NCBI GenBank assembly: GCA_938036435.1
Contig: CALHPU010000004.1
Coordinates: 1 to 40,068 of the forward strand
DNA length: 40,068 bases
Reading direction: 5' to 3'
Origin: an uncultured Pirellulaceae bacterium
GTDB taxonomy: Bacteria > Planctomycetota > Planctomycetia > Pirellulales > Pirellulaceae
Made by a program: the position numbers and the translations under genes. Every line of letters begins with the position of its first letter. Within the stretch, counting starts at the first letter, position 1. Shown here one piece after another: positions 7,492 through 15,600 of the stretch. Below the pieces are notes generated by a model. The model did no database searches, was not told where the DNA came from, and saw nothing but the letters and a program-made list of their open reading frames with translations.

Positions 7492-8865
7492 TTAGTTGTC
7501 GAGTGAGACAAGTTGTTGACCGACGCCCTCAAGAGCCTCCAGTGCGATCTCTAGATATTCGGGACTATGTTCTGCGAACAGTCCGTTGAAATGGGCCGCC
7601 GGATCTGAGAGCCATCTGCTGTAGCCGGTTGCAAACAGGTTGACGAATTCTTGATCACAATTCGAGAGGGCTCTCGTGAATTCTCGATCTAACAAGGGCA
7701 GTGATTGATCGGACACCTCGTTAGATGACGACAACGCCAACAAAGCGGCGTAGCGAACAAATTTTTCACGACTGTCAAGCATTCTTTGGGCCAAATCTAG
7801 GGCGACTGAGTTGAGCCTGCCCATGTGCGTTAGTGCCATCAGTGCCTTCGCCTTGATCAGGTCATCACGGTTTTCTACCAAGAAGATTAACTCCTCCACT
7901 ATCTGTGGACTAACAATTTTACCTCTTTCGGCTGCTGCGATCGCGTGCAGGACGACGTCTCTGCCGCCCGAGCGAAACTTATTGACCAGCAATTCCGACC
8001 ATCGAGACCGCATTGCGTCAGAATCGTCTTCTTTAGAATCAATTAGGCAATGCCGAAGGCCAATGATCTGCGAAGACACCTGCTTCGAACTTCCCAGCTC
8101 CAGCCATTGTTCCTGATTGTAGTTGGCTAATGGGGTTTGCGTGGCGGCAATGGAAAGGTCAAAAAACGAGTCATCGGTTTTCGAAAGAAATTTAAGTGAC
8201 TTGTTCATTGGCCCGGTAATTTCCGTCGTCAGTTCATTCGCCCACGAGGGTGACTTCTCCTTTCGGATCCACGCGGCCATCGCTAGGGCGTACGCTGTTT
8301 TTTGAGCGCTAAGAAATGGTGACGGTAGAACCTCCCAAGCAGTCGAATCCCAGAACGCCCCAGACTGGTTCACCAAGTCGATTTGGCTACGCAAAATGCC
8401 TAAGCCTGTAGCGATCGCCGCGGCATCAACAATCTCGGGCAGGTGGGCTCCCGGAAAATCACTCTGAACCAACAAATCTACAATGACGAAATGAATCGCT
8501 GTCGCAACAGACAGCGGTTGGGTTCCGTCCCATTGGGTTGTCAATGTCATGGTGCGTGAGTCGGCATCATAAAATCCCGGCAAACTGCCGAGTCCCTCGC
8601 AGGAGCCACCGCCTCACCCGCCGCTGCCGCACTTCTCCAGTACCTGAGGTTGGATTACAGTTTTGAGTTGATCGACGTCGTGTTGAAGATGACTGCCGAT
8701 TACACTTACGCTTTGATCGATCGAAAGGCCAGAGAGTAATTCATCTGACCGCAGTACGGGCAATCGCATCCGATCCGGGCCAACACAGTCAGCGATCCAC
8801 TGAAAACAATATTCGACCTGAGCCTTTTCGTTGGGAGAAAGGTTGGGACGCGATTTGAAGAACAT
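7492..8865 (-). CDS. Candidate selenoprotein: degenerate peptidase-like domain with HEAT-like C-terminus, in-frame TGA at codon 84
   Basis: Seen: from ATG 8865 one frame runs to 7492 with a single TGA at 8614-8616; ignoring it gives 457 residues. Around the TGA the protein reads CGSGG-U-GGGSCEGLG, a mirror-like motif with Cys at minus 5 and plus 5. The part after the TGA has no good start of its own (first in-frame starts are an internal TTG and a buried ATG), while the two halves join smoothly. The middle (PGFYDADSRTMTL, then TAIHFVIVDLL, EIVDAAAIATGLGIL, YALAMAAWIRKE) has the layout I remember from a bacterial family with an AHELGH zinc-peptidase motif, but the catalytic HExxH is absent here. 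Residues about 290-390 look like HEAT repeats. A SECIS-like hairpin follows the TGA. Alternatives: nonsense mutation of a Cys codon or a sequencing error. Function unknown. Confidence 0.72.
8576..8592 (-). promoter_or_regulatory. Candidate bacterial SECIS hairpin for the codon-84 TGA
   Basis: On the minus strand, 22 to 38 bases after the TGA, CTCGGCA and TGCCGGG form a 7-bp stem (one G-T wobble) with loop GTT. The loop begins 29 bases after the TGA. As I recall the bacterial SECIS model, it asks for an apical loop about 16-37 bases from the UGA with a G among its first two bases; both hold here, and the loop contains the GU that SelB reads in E. coli fdhF. The hairpin lies wholly inside the coding frame, as in known bacterial cases. 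Confidence 0.6.
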
Positions 8866-9238
8866 AGAAAACCTTACCGACTAGCATTTCTTGGCTAAAG
8901 GCAGCAGCATACAGAGAACCGCGGATATTTACATCCCAAGATTTTCGTCGATCGGTAACGCGAGAATTTGTTGCTTGGATGTGTTGAATCGTTAGTTTTG
9001 CTGTAATTCTCGTCAGATTACGTGTGGCAGGGAAATGCCCAGTGGTTCTGAGTCTCCGACAAAACGGTCTTGTTTTAACGCGAGCCCGACGTTTTCCCAG
9101 AGCTCTAATCAGATAAACCCGGGCTGTTTGCGCTCCGCAGCTATAATATAGGCGCCGTTGAAGGGGTGCCTATAGCATCCTCGCAGGTTTTTGCTATTCT
9201 GCGGTCTGACGTACTATCTTGATATTGGAGCATTCGCT
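8866..9238. other. Divergent intergenic region with a possible -10 box
   Basis: About 373 bp between the candidate selenoprotein (minus) and the secreted-protein gene (plus). A TATAAT hexamer at 9142-9147 lies about 92 bp before the plus-strand start and could be its -10 box, but no convincing -35 box is present at 17 bp. No other feature is seen. Confidence 0.35.
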
Positions 9239-9946
9239 ATGAAAACCTTGACCACTTTCTTCATCGTCGCCTTGTCTTTTGGCGTCGTTGCTTCGGGCTC
9301 GAAATTATTCGCGCAAAACACCAAAGACGCTTCCGCGGTATCTGAATCGGATCAGCTTGATGTAACGATCTTGCAACTGCGAGAGCAGTTATCGAAGCTA
9401 GAAAACGAACGCGGCATGGCAACAGTGCCCAGCAGCGTTTCCAGTGGCGATACTGCTGAATCGTCTTCGTTGAGTTCGGTGCGGTCAGGCGATGACGTCT
9501 TTGGTAATTCGCAAACTGTTGACGTTGTACCAGCGCAACTGCCGGCGCAGGTTTACGCACCAGAGGCAGGACAGCATGAGATGTCCTATATCCAAACATT
9601 GCCGCAGCCAGCGACCCTTCCCAGTACCAGTTCGTGGATAGAGCAACCAATGTCTACGCCAATGGTGACGGTCCCGCCGGTATCTGAGCTGATTCCTTCG
9701 ATAGTCCAACCCGCTTATGAGACTCCAGCAACCCTTTACAGTCAGCCGGCACCATTGGTTGAGCAACCCGTGATTGTTCAGCAAGCTCCGGCGTTCCAAA
9801 CTCCACCGACGGTTATCGTCAATATCTATCAGCAAGCCCCCGCACCACAGGCAAGTTTTGTTCAGCCAATCTTGGCTCCGATTCATGGGGCGCCGATTCA
9901 GTTTGTTGCGCCTAGACGAGGATGCTGTTTGTTCGGCCGGCGATAG
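9239..9946 (+). CDS. Secreted Pro/Gln-rich protein of unknown function
   Basis: A 235-residue exported protein. Residues 1-25 are a signal peptide (MKTLTTFFIVALSFGVV..., cleavage near LFAQ). Residues about 38-58 (LDVTILQLREQLSKLENERG) form a short predicted coiled coil. The rest, about 170 residues, is low complexity: rich in Pro, Gln, Val and Ala with repeated QPAP, EQPV and QQAP elements, and it ends in RRGCCLFGRR with a Cys pair. The start is the ATG at 9239 preceded by GGAG at 9 bases, not the in-frame ATG 48 bases earlier, which would push the signal peptide inward. It is likely periplasmic or surface-attached. No family recognised. It sits between the two candidate selenoprotein genes but on the opposite strand. 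Confidence 0.75.
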   Translation: MKTLTTFFIVALSFGVVASGSKLFAQNTKDASAVSESDQLDVTILQLREQLSKLENERGMATVPSSVSSGDTAESSSLSSVRSGDDVFGNSQTVDVVPAQLPAQVYAPEAGQHEMSYIQTLPQPATLPSTSSWIEQPMSTPMVTVPPVSELIPSIVQPAYETPATLYSQPAPLVEQPVIVQQAPAFQTPPTVIVNIYQQAPAPQASFVQPILAPIHGAPIQFVAPRRGCCLFGRR

Positions 9947-10202
9947 AAGTCAGCCAGTGCCAAACGGGTTTGTGCACGATCAAATGAAGGGGCGACCGTA
10001 AATTCGAAGAGACAAGAAAAGGTCCATCCGGGTTTGTCGTGGTTCGAGATCTTATAAGCATTTTGCATTTGCGATGGATGTAGTGGGATTTGCCAGAATT
10101 CCTTACGTCTGCCAAGCAAGAATTTTGGCGAACGTAGTTTAGCCTCCCTGGCCCAATCAGAATTCCAAAACAGAATTCGCTAACCGAATCCCCAAATGGA
10201 AT

Positions 10203-10238
10203 AAAAAAGGCGTTCCGAAATTTTCGGAACGCCTTTTG
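10203..10238 (-). terminator. Rho-independent terminator of the thioredoxin gene
   Basis: A 13-bp stem AAAAGGCGTTCCG/CGGAACGCCTTTT with a six-base loop lies 40-75 bp after the thioredoxin stop. Read on the minus strand it is followed by T residues. It is nearly symmetrical, so it may also stop plus-strand transcription from the secreted-protein gene that ends at 9946; nothing else is recognised in the 9947-10202 gap. Confidence 0.85.
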
Positions 10239-10277
10239 TTATCGTTTTGGTTTTTATCGTCGAGAATTGTACACTGG

Positions 10278-10589
10278 CTAGACCGCCAGCAGTTCCTGAA
10301 GCTGAGCTTTTGGAAGGGCTCCAACTTTGCGATTGATAACTTCGCCACCTTGGAAGACCAAGATTGTTGGTACGGCAGAGACGCCGTATTTCATTGCCAA
10401 TTCCATGTTCTCGGACACATTGCACTTACCGATTTTGGCACTACTGCCCATTTCGTCGGAAAGTTCGTCAATGACCGGACTCAGTTCACGGCAAGGCGGT
10501 CAGCCATCTGCCCAGAAGTCAACGAGAACAGGCGTTTCTGCTCCTAGGACTTCCGCTTCGAAGTTGTCTTCGTCAAATTCTGCTGCCAC
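10278..10589 (-). CDS. trxA: Thioredoxin with selenocysteine (TGA) at the first active-site position
   Basis: Seen: GTG at 10587-10589, preceded by GGAG at 7 bases, opens a frame to TAG at 10278 with one TGA at 10500-10502 (codon 30). Read through, the 103-residue product is a full thioredoxin: VLVDFWADG-U-PPCREL, with buried Asp24, active-site U30-P-P-C33, the cis-Pro74 loop (SAVPTILVF), the FQGGEV turn and C-terminal helix. Against canonical WCGPC, the site is GUPPC, with Sec exactly at the position of the attacking Cys. Family knowledge: thioredoxins reduce protein disulfides with electrons from thioredoxin reductase; Sec at this position is chemically sensible. A further Cys at 56. Own ribosome binding site, own terminator, no restart codon after the TGA, and no other damage argue against a pseudogene. 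A Cys-to-stop mutation or read error remains possible. Confidence 0.85.
10465..10494 (-). promoter_or_regulatory. Candidate bacterial SECIS hairpin of the thioredoxin gene
   Basis: On the minus strand, bases 6 to 35 after the TGA can fold into an imperfect stem: TTG/CGA (outer), then C-G, then GTG/CAT (with a G-T wobble), then ACT/GGT at the top, with one mismatch and single-base bulges. The apical loop is GAGTCC, starts 18 bases after the TGA and begins with G. This fits the loop distance and loop-start rule of the bacterial SECIS model as I recall it. Alternative foldings exist and the stem is weaker than the one in the 7492-8865 gene. Confidence 0.5.
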
Positions 10590-11044
10590 GTGATTTCTCC
10601 ATGAGGGCAAAGTAATACGAGAGAGGTGTGGAACCGCGAGTTAAGGACTCAAGATGAACGAGTTTCTCCCATTGACCGATGCGGGTTCCAGTCCATTCTA
10701 TTTTCGACATTCTATCCCCAGTAGAATCAGGTCAACCAGAAAGAAGAGGTCTTTTGGCGGCAAAAAGTTGATTTTGCAACATTTCTTTGGCCCGCACAGC
10801 AACTTAAACCGGCATAAACATTCGGAATCTGGTACTGGACAATGATGCTGGACCATTGTCTCAGCCCGATTACGAATTTGATCGCAACATCATTTTCAAA
10901 TGAAAATATTCGCGTGAGGCAGGTTTGCAACTTTTCAACCTGCCAGGGCGATAGATCTGACAGGTTAAAAAACCTGCCCCACTAACTTAACTGATGCACA
11001 ACGCCATCGCCGAAGATCTCCATATTGGCTAAACCGACGTTGGG
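10590..11044. other. Intergenic stretch between thioredoxin and gltD
   Basis: About 455 bp between two minus-strand genes. It contains the inverted repeats listed below near the gltD end and presumably the thioredoxin promoter near 10600-10700. No coding frame here is credible. Confidence 0.4.
10918..10976. repeat. Two related hairpins downstream of gltD
   Basis: Two inverted repeats share the core CAGGTT/AACCTG. The first is GGCAGGTT (10918-10925) with AACCTGCC (10937-10944), 8 bp and an 11-base loop. The second is CAGGTT (10961-10966) with AACCTG (10971-10976) and an AAAA loop. They lie 70-130 bp past the gltD stop and could end gltBD transcription or be copies of a dispersed intergenic repeat. 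The shared core suggests the two came from one element. Confidence 0.5.
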
Positions 11045-11058
11045 CTAAACCGACGTTG
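11027..11058. repeat. 16-bp tandem duplication across the gltD stop codon
   Basis: Two exact adjacent copies of GGCTAAACCGACGTTG, at 11027-11042 and 11043-11058. The second contains the gltD stop codon (TAG on the minus strand, 11045-11047), so the duplication has only lengthened the 3' untranslated part and left the protein end unchanged. Confidence 0.9.
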
Positions 11059-12523
11059 CAACCGGTGATTCGAGATAGGCGTTGCAGGCCTCCGCGGCGC
11101 CGCGTCCTTCGCCAATGGCCCACACGACCAGACTTTGGCCTCGGCGGCAATCACCGGCAGCGAAGACACCTGGCACACTGGTCAAATAGTCGCTCTCGTC
11201 GGCCACCATGTTCGAGCGTCCATCAATCTCGATCCCAAACGCTTCAGAGATCGGAGCTTCTGGTCCCAAGAAGCCAAGTGCCAAGAAAATCAGATCCGCT
11301 TCGATGATCTTTTCGGTTCCGGCGACGTGAGAAAATGGAGCGACGCCCGGACGAGGCTTCGACCAATCGACCTGCATCGTTTTCAAGCCTTTCAAATTCC
11401 AATCCTTATCGGCGATGAATTCGACTGTTTCGACGGCAAACTTGCGAGGGTCTTGGCCGAATTTTGCTTTGGCTTCTGCATGACCATAGTCGGTGCGGAA
11501 AACGACTGGCCACTGAGGCCATGGATTTGAATCGGACCGCTCATCGGGTGGGCGATCGACAATTTCTAAATTCACAACGCTTTGACAACCTTGGCGAAGG
11601 GCCGTTCCAATACAGTCGGTTCCCGTATCTCCACCACCAATGACGACGACTTTCTTGCCTTTGGCGTCGATTGGTTCATTGGATTTCGATAGAAGGTACT
11701 GCGTCGAACCGTGAAGGTACTCCATCGCAAAATGAATACCGTCCATCGATCGTCCAGGTATTTTCAGATCGCGTGGTTGTGTTGCACCAACGCATAGAAT
11801 GACTGCATCGAAATCTGACTTCAATTGATCTGCGGTTACATCAACACCGACGTTGACGCCCGTCTTGAAATCGATGCCTTCTTCGGCAAGCAAATCCAAG
11901 CGCCGCTGCACGACATTTTTGTCCAGCTTCATGTTTGGAATGCCATACATCAGCAATCCACCGATGCGATCGTGTCGTTCGAATACGGTTACCTTATGCC
12001 CGGCTTGGTTCAGTTGGTCGGCCGCAGCCAATCCGGCAGGGCCAGAACCGACAATGGCGACAGTTTTGCCAGAGCGTTTGTTAACTTCGCGAGGCACGAT
12101 CCAGCCATTATCAAAGCCACGATCAACGATCGAGCGTTCGATGTTTTTGATGGTTACCGCCGGTTCGTTGATTCCCAGAACGCATGAACCTTCACAAGGA
12201 GCCGGGCAAACACGGCCAGTAAACTCAGGGAAATTGTTGGTGTGGTGCAGACGGTCCAGCGCCTCCTTCCATTTACCCTGATAAACCAAGTGATTCCATT
12301 CAGGAATCAGGTTGTTGATCGGGCAGCCAGCAGCCGAACGACCAATTAACTCTCCTGTATGACAAAATGGAACTCCACAGTCCATGCACCGAGCACCTTG
12401 CTTCTGTAGCGGCTCGTCAGTCAATTCGACCAAAAACTCTTTCCAGTCGCCAATGCGTTCTTGTGGATCGCGCTTACCTTCGTTCTCGCGATCGAACTCC
12501 ATAAATCCAGTTGGCTTACCCAT
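11045..12523 (-). CDS. gltD: Glutamate synthase [NADPH] small (beta) subunit
   Basis: A 492-residue FAD/NAD(P)H and iron-sulfur protein that passes electrons from NAD(P)H to the large subunit for making two glutamates from glutamine and 2-oxoglutarate. The N-terminal 4Fe-4S region shows [14 protein letters not shown] and [18 protein letters not shown] binding: [16 protein letters not shown](P) binding: [13 protein letters not shown]. The C-terminal FAD motif is [28 protein letters not shown]. Length is typical. It starts 77 bp after the gltB stop on the same strand, so gltB-gltD is an operon in the usual order. A 16-bp tandem duplication covers its stop codon. Confidence 0.97.
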   Translation of the reverse strand: MGKPTGFMEFDRENEGKRDPQERIGDWKEFLVELTDEPLQKQGARCMDCGVPFCHTGELIGRSAAGCPINNLIPEWNHLVYQGKWKEALDRLHHTNNFPEFTGRVCPAPCEGSCVLGINEPAVTIKNIERSIVDRGFDNGWIVPREVNKRSGKTVAIVGSGPAGLAAADQLNQAGHKVTVFERHDRIGGLLMYGIPNMKLDKNVVQRRLDLLAEEGIDFKTGVNVGVDVTADQLKSDFDAVILCVGATQPRDLKIPGRSMDGIHFAMEYLHGSTQYLLSKSNEPIDAKGKKVVVIGGGDTGTDCIGTALRQGCQSVVNLEIVDRPPDERSDSNPWPQWPVVFRTDYGHAEAKAKFGQDPRKFAVETVEFIADKDWNLKGLKTMQVDWSKPRPGVAPFSHVAGTEKIIEADLIFLALGFLGPEAPISEAFGIEIDGRSNMVADESDYLTSVPGVFAAGDCRRGQSLVVWAIGEGRGAAEACNAYLESPVATSV

Positions 12524-12600
12524 ATTTCATCACTCTAATTTCTTGGTCTGTGTTCAATGGTTGTCTTGCGGCTCGATTGGACGAGCATGAAACGCGGAAG

Positions 12601-15600
12601 CTAGGCCTTTGCGGCCGCCTCGGCACGCTGACGCAGAATCTCCCGATACTTGATCGGAATAATCTTGCGGAAACGGGGGAACTCCTCCCCCCAATTTTCG
12701 AGGATCGCGGCGCCGACTTTACTGCCGGTGTACTCGACGTGACGGCTGATCATGCCACGCAGTTCGGAGATGTCTTCTGCGTTTTCCATCGCTTCGATAT
12801 CAATCATCTCCATGTTGATATCCGGTTCGATGTTGTTGTCTGGGTCGTACAGATACGCGACGCCACCAGACATGCCGGCCGCGAAGTTTCGTCCGATCTT
12901 GCCTAGTACCACTACTCGGCCACCAGTCATGTATTCGCAACCGTGATCGCCGATGCCCTCGATGACCGTCCAAGCCCCCGAGTTTCGAACGGCAAATCGT
13001 TCCGCGGCAACCCCGCTGAAGTAGGCTTCGCCGGCGGTCGCTCCGTAAAGTGCAACGTTGCCAATCAAGATGTTTTCGTTTGACTCAAACGTGGCCGTTT
13101 TGGGCGGATAGATGATCAGCTTACCACCGGAGAGGCCTTTGCCGCAGTAATCGTTGGCATCTCCTTCGACGCGAATCTTGACGCCCGGAGCCATAAAAGC
13201 ACCGACGCTCTGGCCAGCCGAACCGGTCAAATTAATTTCGATGGTGTCTTCAGGAAGTCCCTCCTCGCCGTGCGCTTTGGAAACGTAGTGGCTAAGAATG
13301 GTGCCAACCGAACGGTCGGTGTTGACGACTTTGGACTCGATGGTCACTTTCTCTTTGTTGGTCAACGCCGCTTCGGCTTTCTTGACGAGTGTTCGATCAA
13401 GAACCTCTTCAAGTGCGTGGTCTTGATCGATCGTGCAGTAGACTTCAGTGTCTTCGTAGTATCCGACCGCTGGCGCGAGAAGTTTCTCGAGGTTGATGCC
13501 CTGAGCCTTCCAGTGTTCTACAGCATCGTCCACGTGCAATGATTCAACTTGTCCAACCATTTCATTGATCGAGCGGAAACCCAAACTGGCCATGATTTCG
13601 CGTGCTTCTTCGGCAACCATGAACAGGTAATTGACCACGTGCTCGGGCTTGCCTTTGAATTTCTTCCGCAGCTCTTTGTCCTGAGTCGCGATGCCGACCG
13701 GGCAAGTGTTCAAATGACACTTCCGCATCATGATACAGCCAAGCGTAATCAAAGGAGCGGTTGCGAAACCGTATTCTTCAGCGCCGAGCAATGTTGCGAT
13801 CACGACGTCTCGGCCAGTCTTCAATTGGCCGTCGGTCTGCAATCGGACACGACTGCGGAGGTCGCTCATGACTAACGTTTGGTGGGTTTCAGCGATTCCC
13901 AACTCCCACGGCATACCGGCGTGCTTAATTGATGTCAGCGGAGAGGCACCCGTGCCGCCGCCGGTTCCTGAAATCAAAATATTGTCCGCGTGCGCTTTGG
14001 CGACGCCTGCTGCGATCGTGCCAACGCCGACCTCTGATACCAGTTTGACACTGATGCGAGCGGTTGGGTTAGCGTTTTTGAGATCGTAAATCAGTTGAGC
14101 CAGATCTTCGATCGAGTAGATGTCGTGGTGCGGCGGAGGGCTGATCAACGTCACACCGGGAGTCGAACGACGCGTAGCTGCGATCTTTTCGTCGACCTTG
14201 TGTCCCGGCAGCTCACCACCCTCACCCGGCTTAGCACCTTGAGCCATCTTGATCTGGATCTCGTCGGCATTGGCCAAGTAATAGGCCGTTACGCCGAAAC
14301 GTCCGGAGGCAACTTGCTTAATCGCCGAGCGACGTGAGTCACCGTTAGGGCTCGGCTGGAACCGAGCGACATCTTCACCGCCCTCGCCTGTGTTGCTCTT
14401 ACCGCCCAAGCGGTTCATTGCAATCGCCATCGTCTCATGTGATTCAGCAGAGATAGATCCGAAGCTCATCGCGCCGGTACAGAACCGCTTAACGATCTCC
14501 TTGGCCGGTTCGACTTCATCGATATCGATAGCGGCGCGCTTGCTAAAATCGAATTGCAACAAACCTCGCAGATGACATTCTTTCATCGCCTGTTCGTTGA
14601 TCGCTTTTGCGAAATCTTTGTAGGCGTTCACATCACCGGAGCGAGCTGCTTGCTGGAGCTTTGCGATATTCAGCGGCGTCCAAGCGTGTTTTTCACCTTC
14701 ACTGCGCCAGTGAACGGTGCCTGCTGTTTCAAGTTCGACAATCGGTAAAGCCTGGGAAGTCTTGCTGTAACCAAGATCGTGGCGGCGGATGGCTTCTTTG
14801 GCCAGCACCTCAAAACCAACGCCTTCGATGCGGCTGGCCGTTCCAGGGAACGCTTTGTTGATAACGTCGGAGTTCAGCCCAACGGCTTCAAAGATGCGAG
14901 CCCCTTTATAGCTGGCCAGCGTAGAGATTCCCATTTTTGCCAACACCTTCAACATGCCCTTCATCACACCTTTGCGGTACGACTTAATGCACTTTTCAGG
15001 CGTCAGATCAGAATCGGGATTATTGGTGTGGTGATCGATGATGGCTTCAAGGCCAAGGTACGGATGAATCGCATCAGCACCGAAACCGGTCAGCAAGCAG
15101 TGGTGGTGGACTTCGCGCGCTTCGCCCGTTTCCACAACGATGCCGATACGCGTGCGCGACTCCTTCTCGATCAAGTGATGGTGGACGGCGCTCGTCGCGA
15201 TCAATGCAGACAAAGGAACGCGGTCAGGCCCTACGGCCCGGTCGCTCAAAACTATCAAGGCATTACCGGCCTCGATGGCTTGTTCGGCTTCGCTGCAAAT
15301 GCGTTCTATCGCGGCAGCGAAACCCGATTCGCCTTCGCTTCGATCAAACGTGATGTCGATCAGCTGAGATTTCCAGCCGCGATGGTCGAGATCCTTGATG
15401 GACGCCATCTCTGCGAAATCAAGAATGGGGTTGTGCAGCAGCAGGCGATTGCATTGACTCTCTGTCGTATCGAGCAAGTTACCTTCAGGGCCGATAAAAC
15501 ATTCGACCGACATGACAATCTCTTCGCGAATCGAATCGATCGGCGGGTTGGTGACCTGAGCAAACAGCTGCTTGAAATAGTCGTACAGCAAACGGGGTTT

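Noticed and set aside
8614-8865. An independent 83-residue gene ending at the TGA
   Set aside because: It ends in the middle of a Gly/Cys motif that continues in frame beyond the TGA, and the downstream half lacks a start; a single read-through gene explains both better.
7492-10589. Genetic code change (TGA read as Trp or Gly)
   Set aside because: TGA is used as an ordinary stop by several genes in the window, and both in-frame TGAs sit at Cys-like positions, not Trp or Gly ones.
10236-10593. Two plus-strand open frames (10236-10547 and 10327-10593) over the thioredoxin gene
   Set aside because: They are antisense shadows. The minus strand carries a complete thioredoxin when TGA is read through, with ribosome binding site and terminator; the plus frames have no domain.
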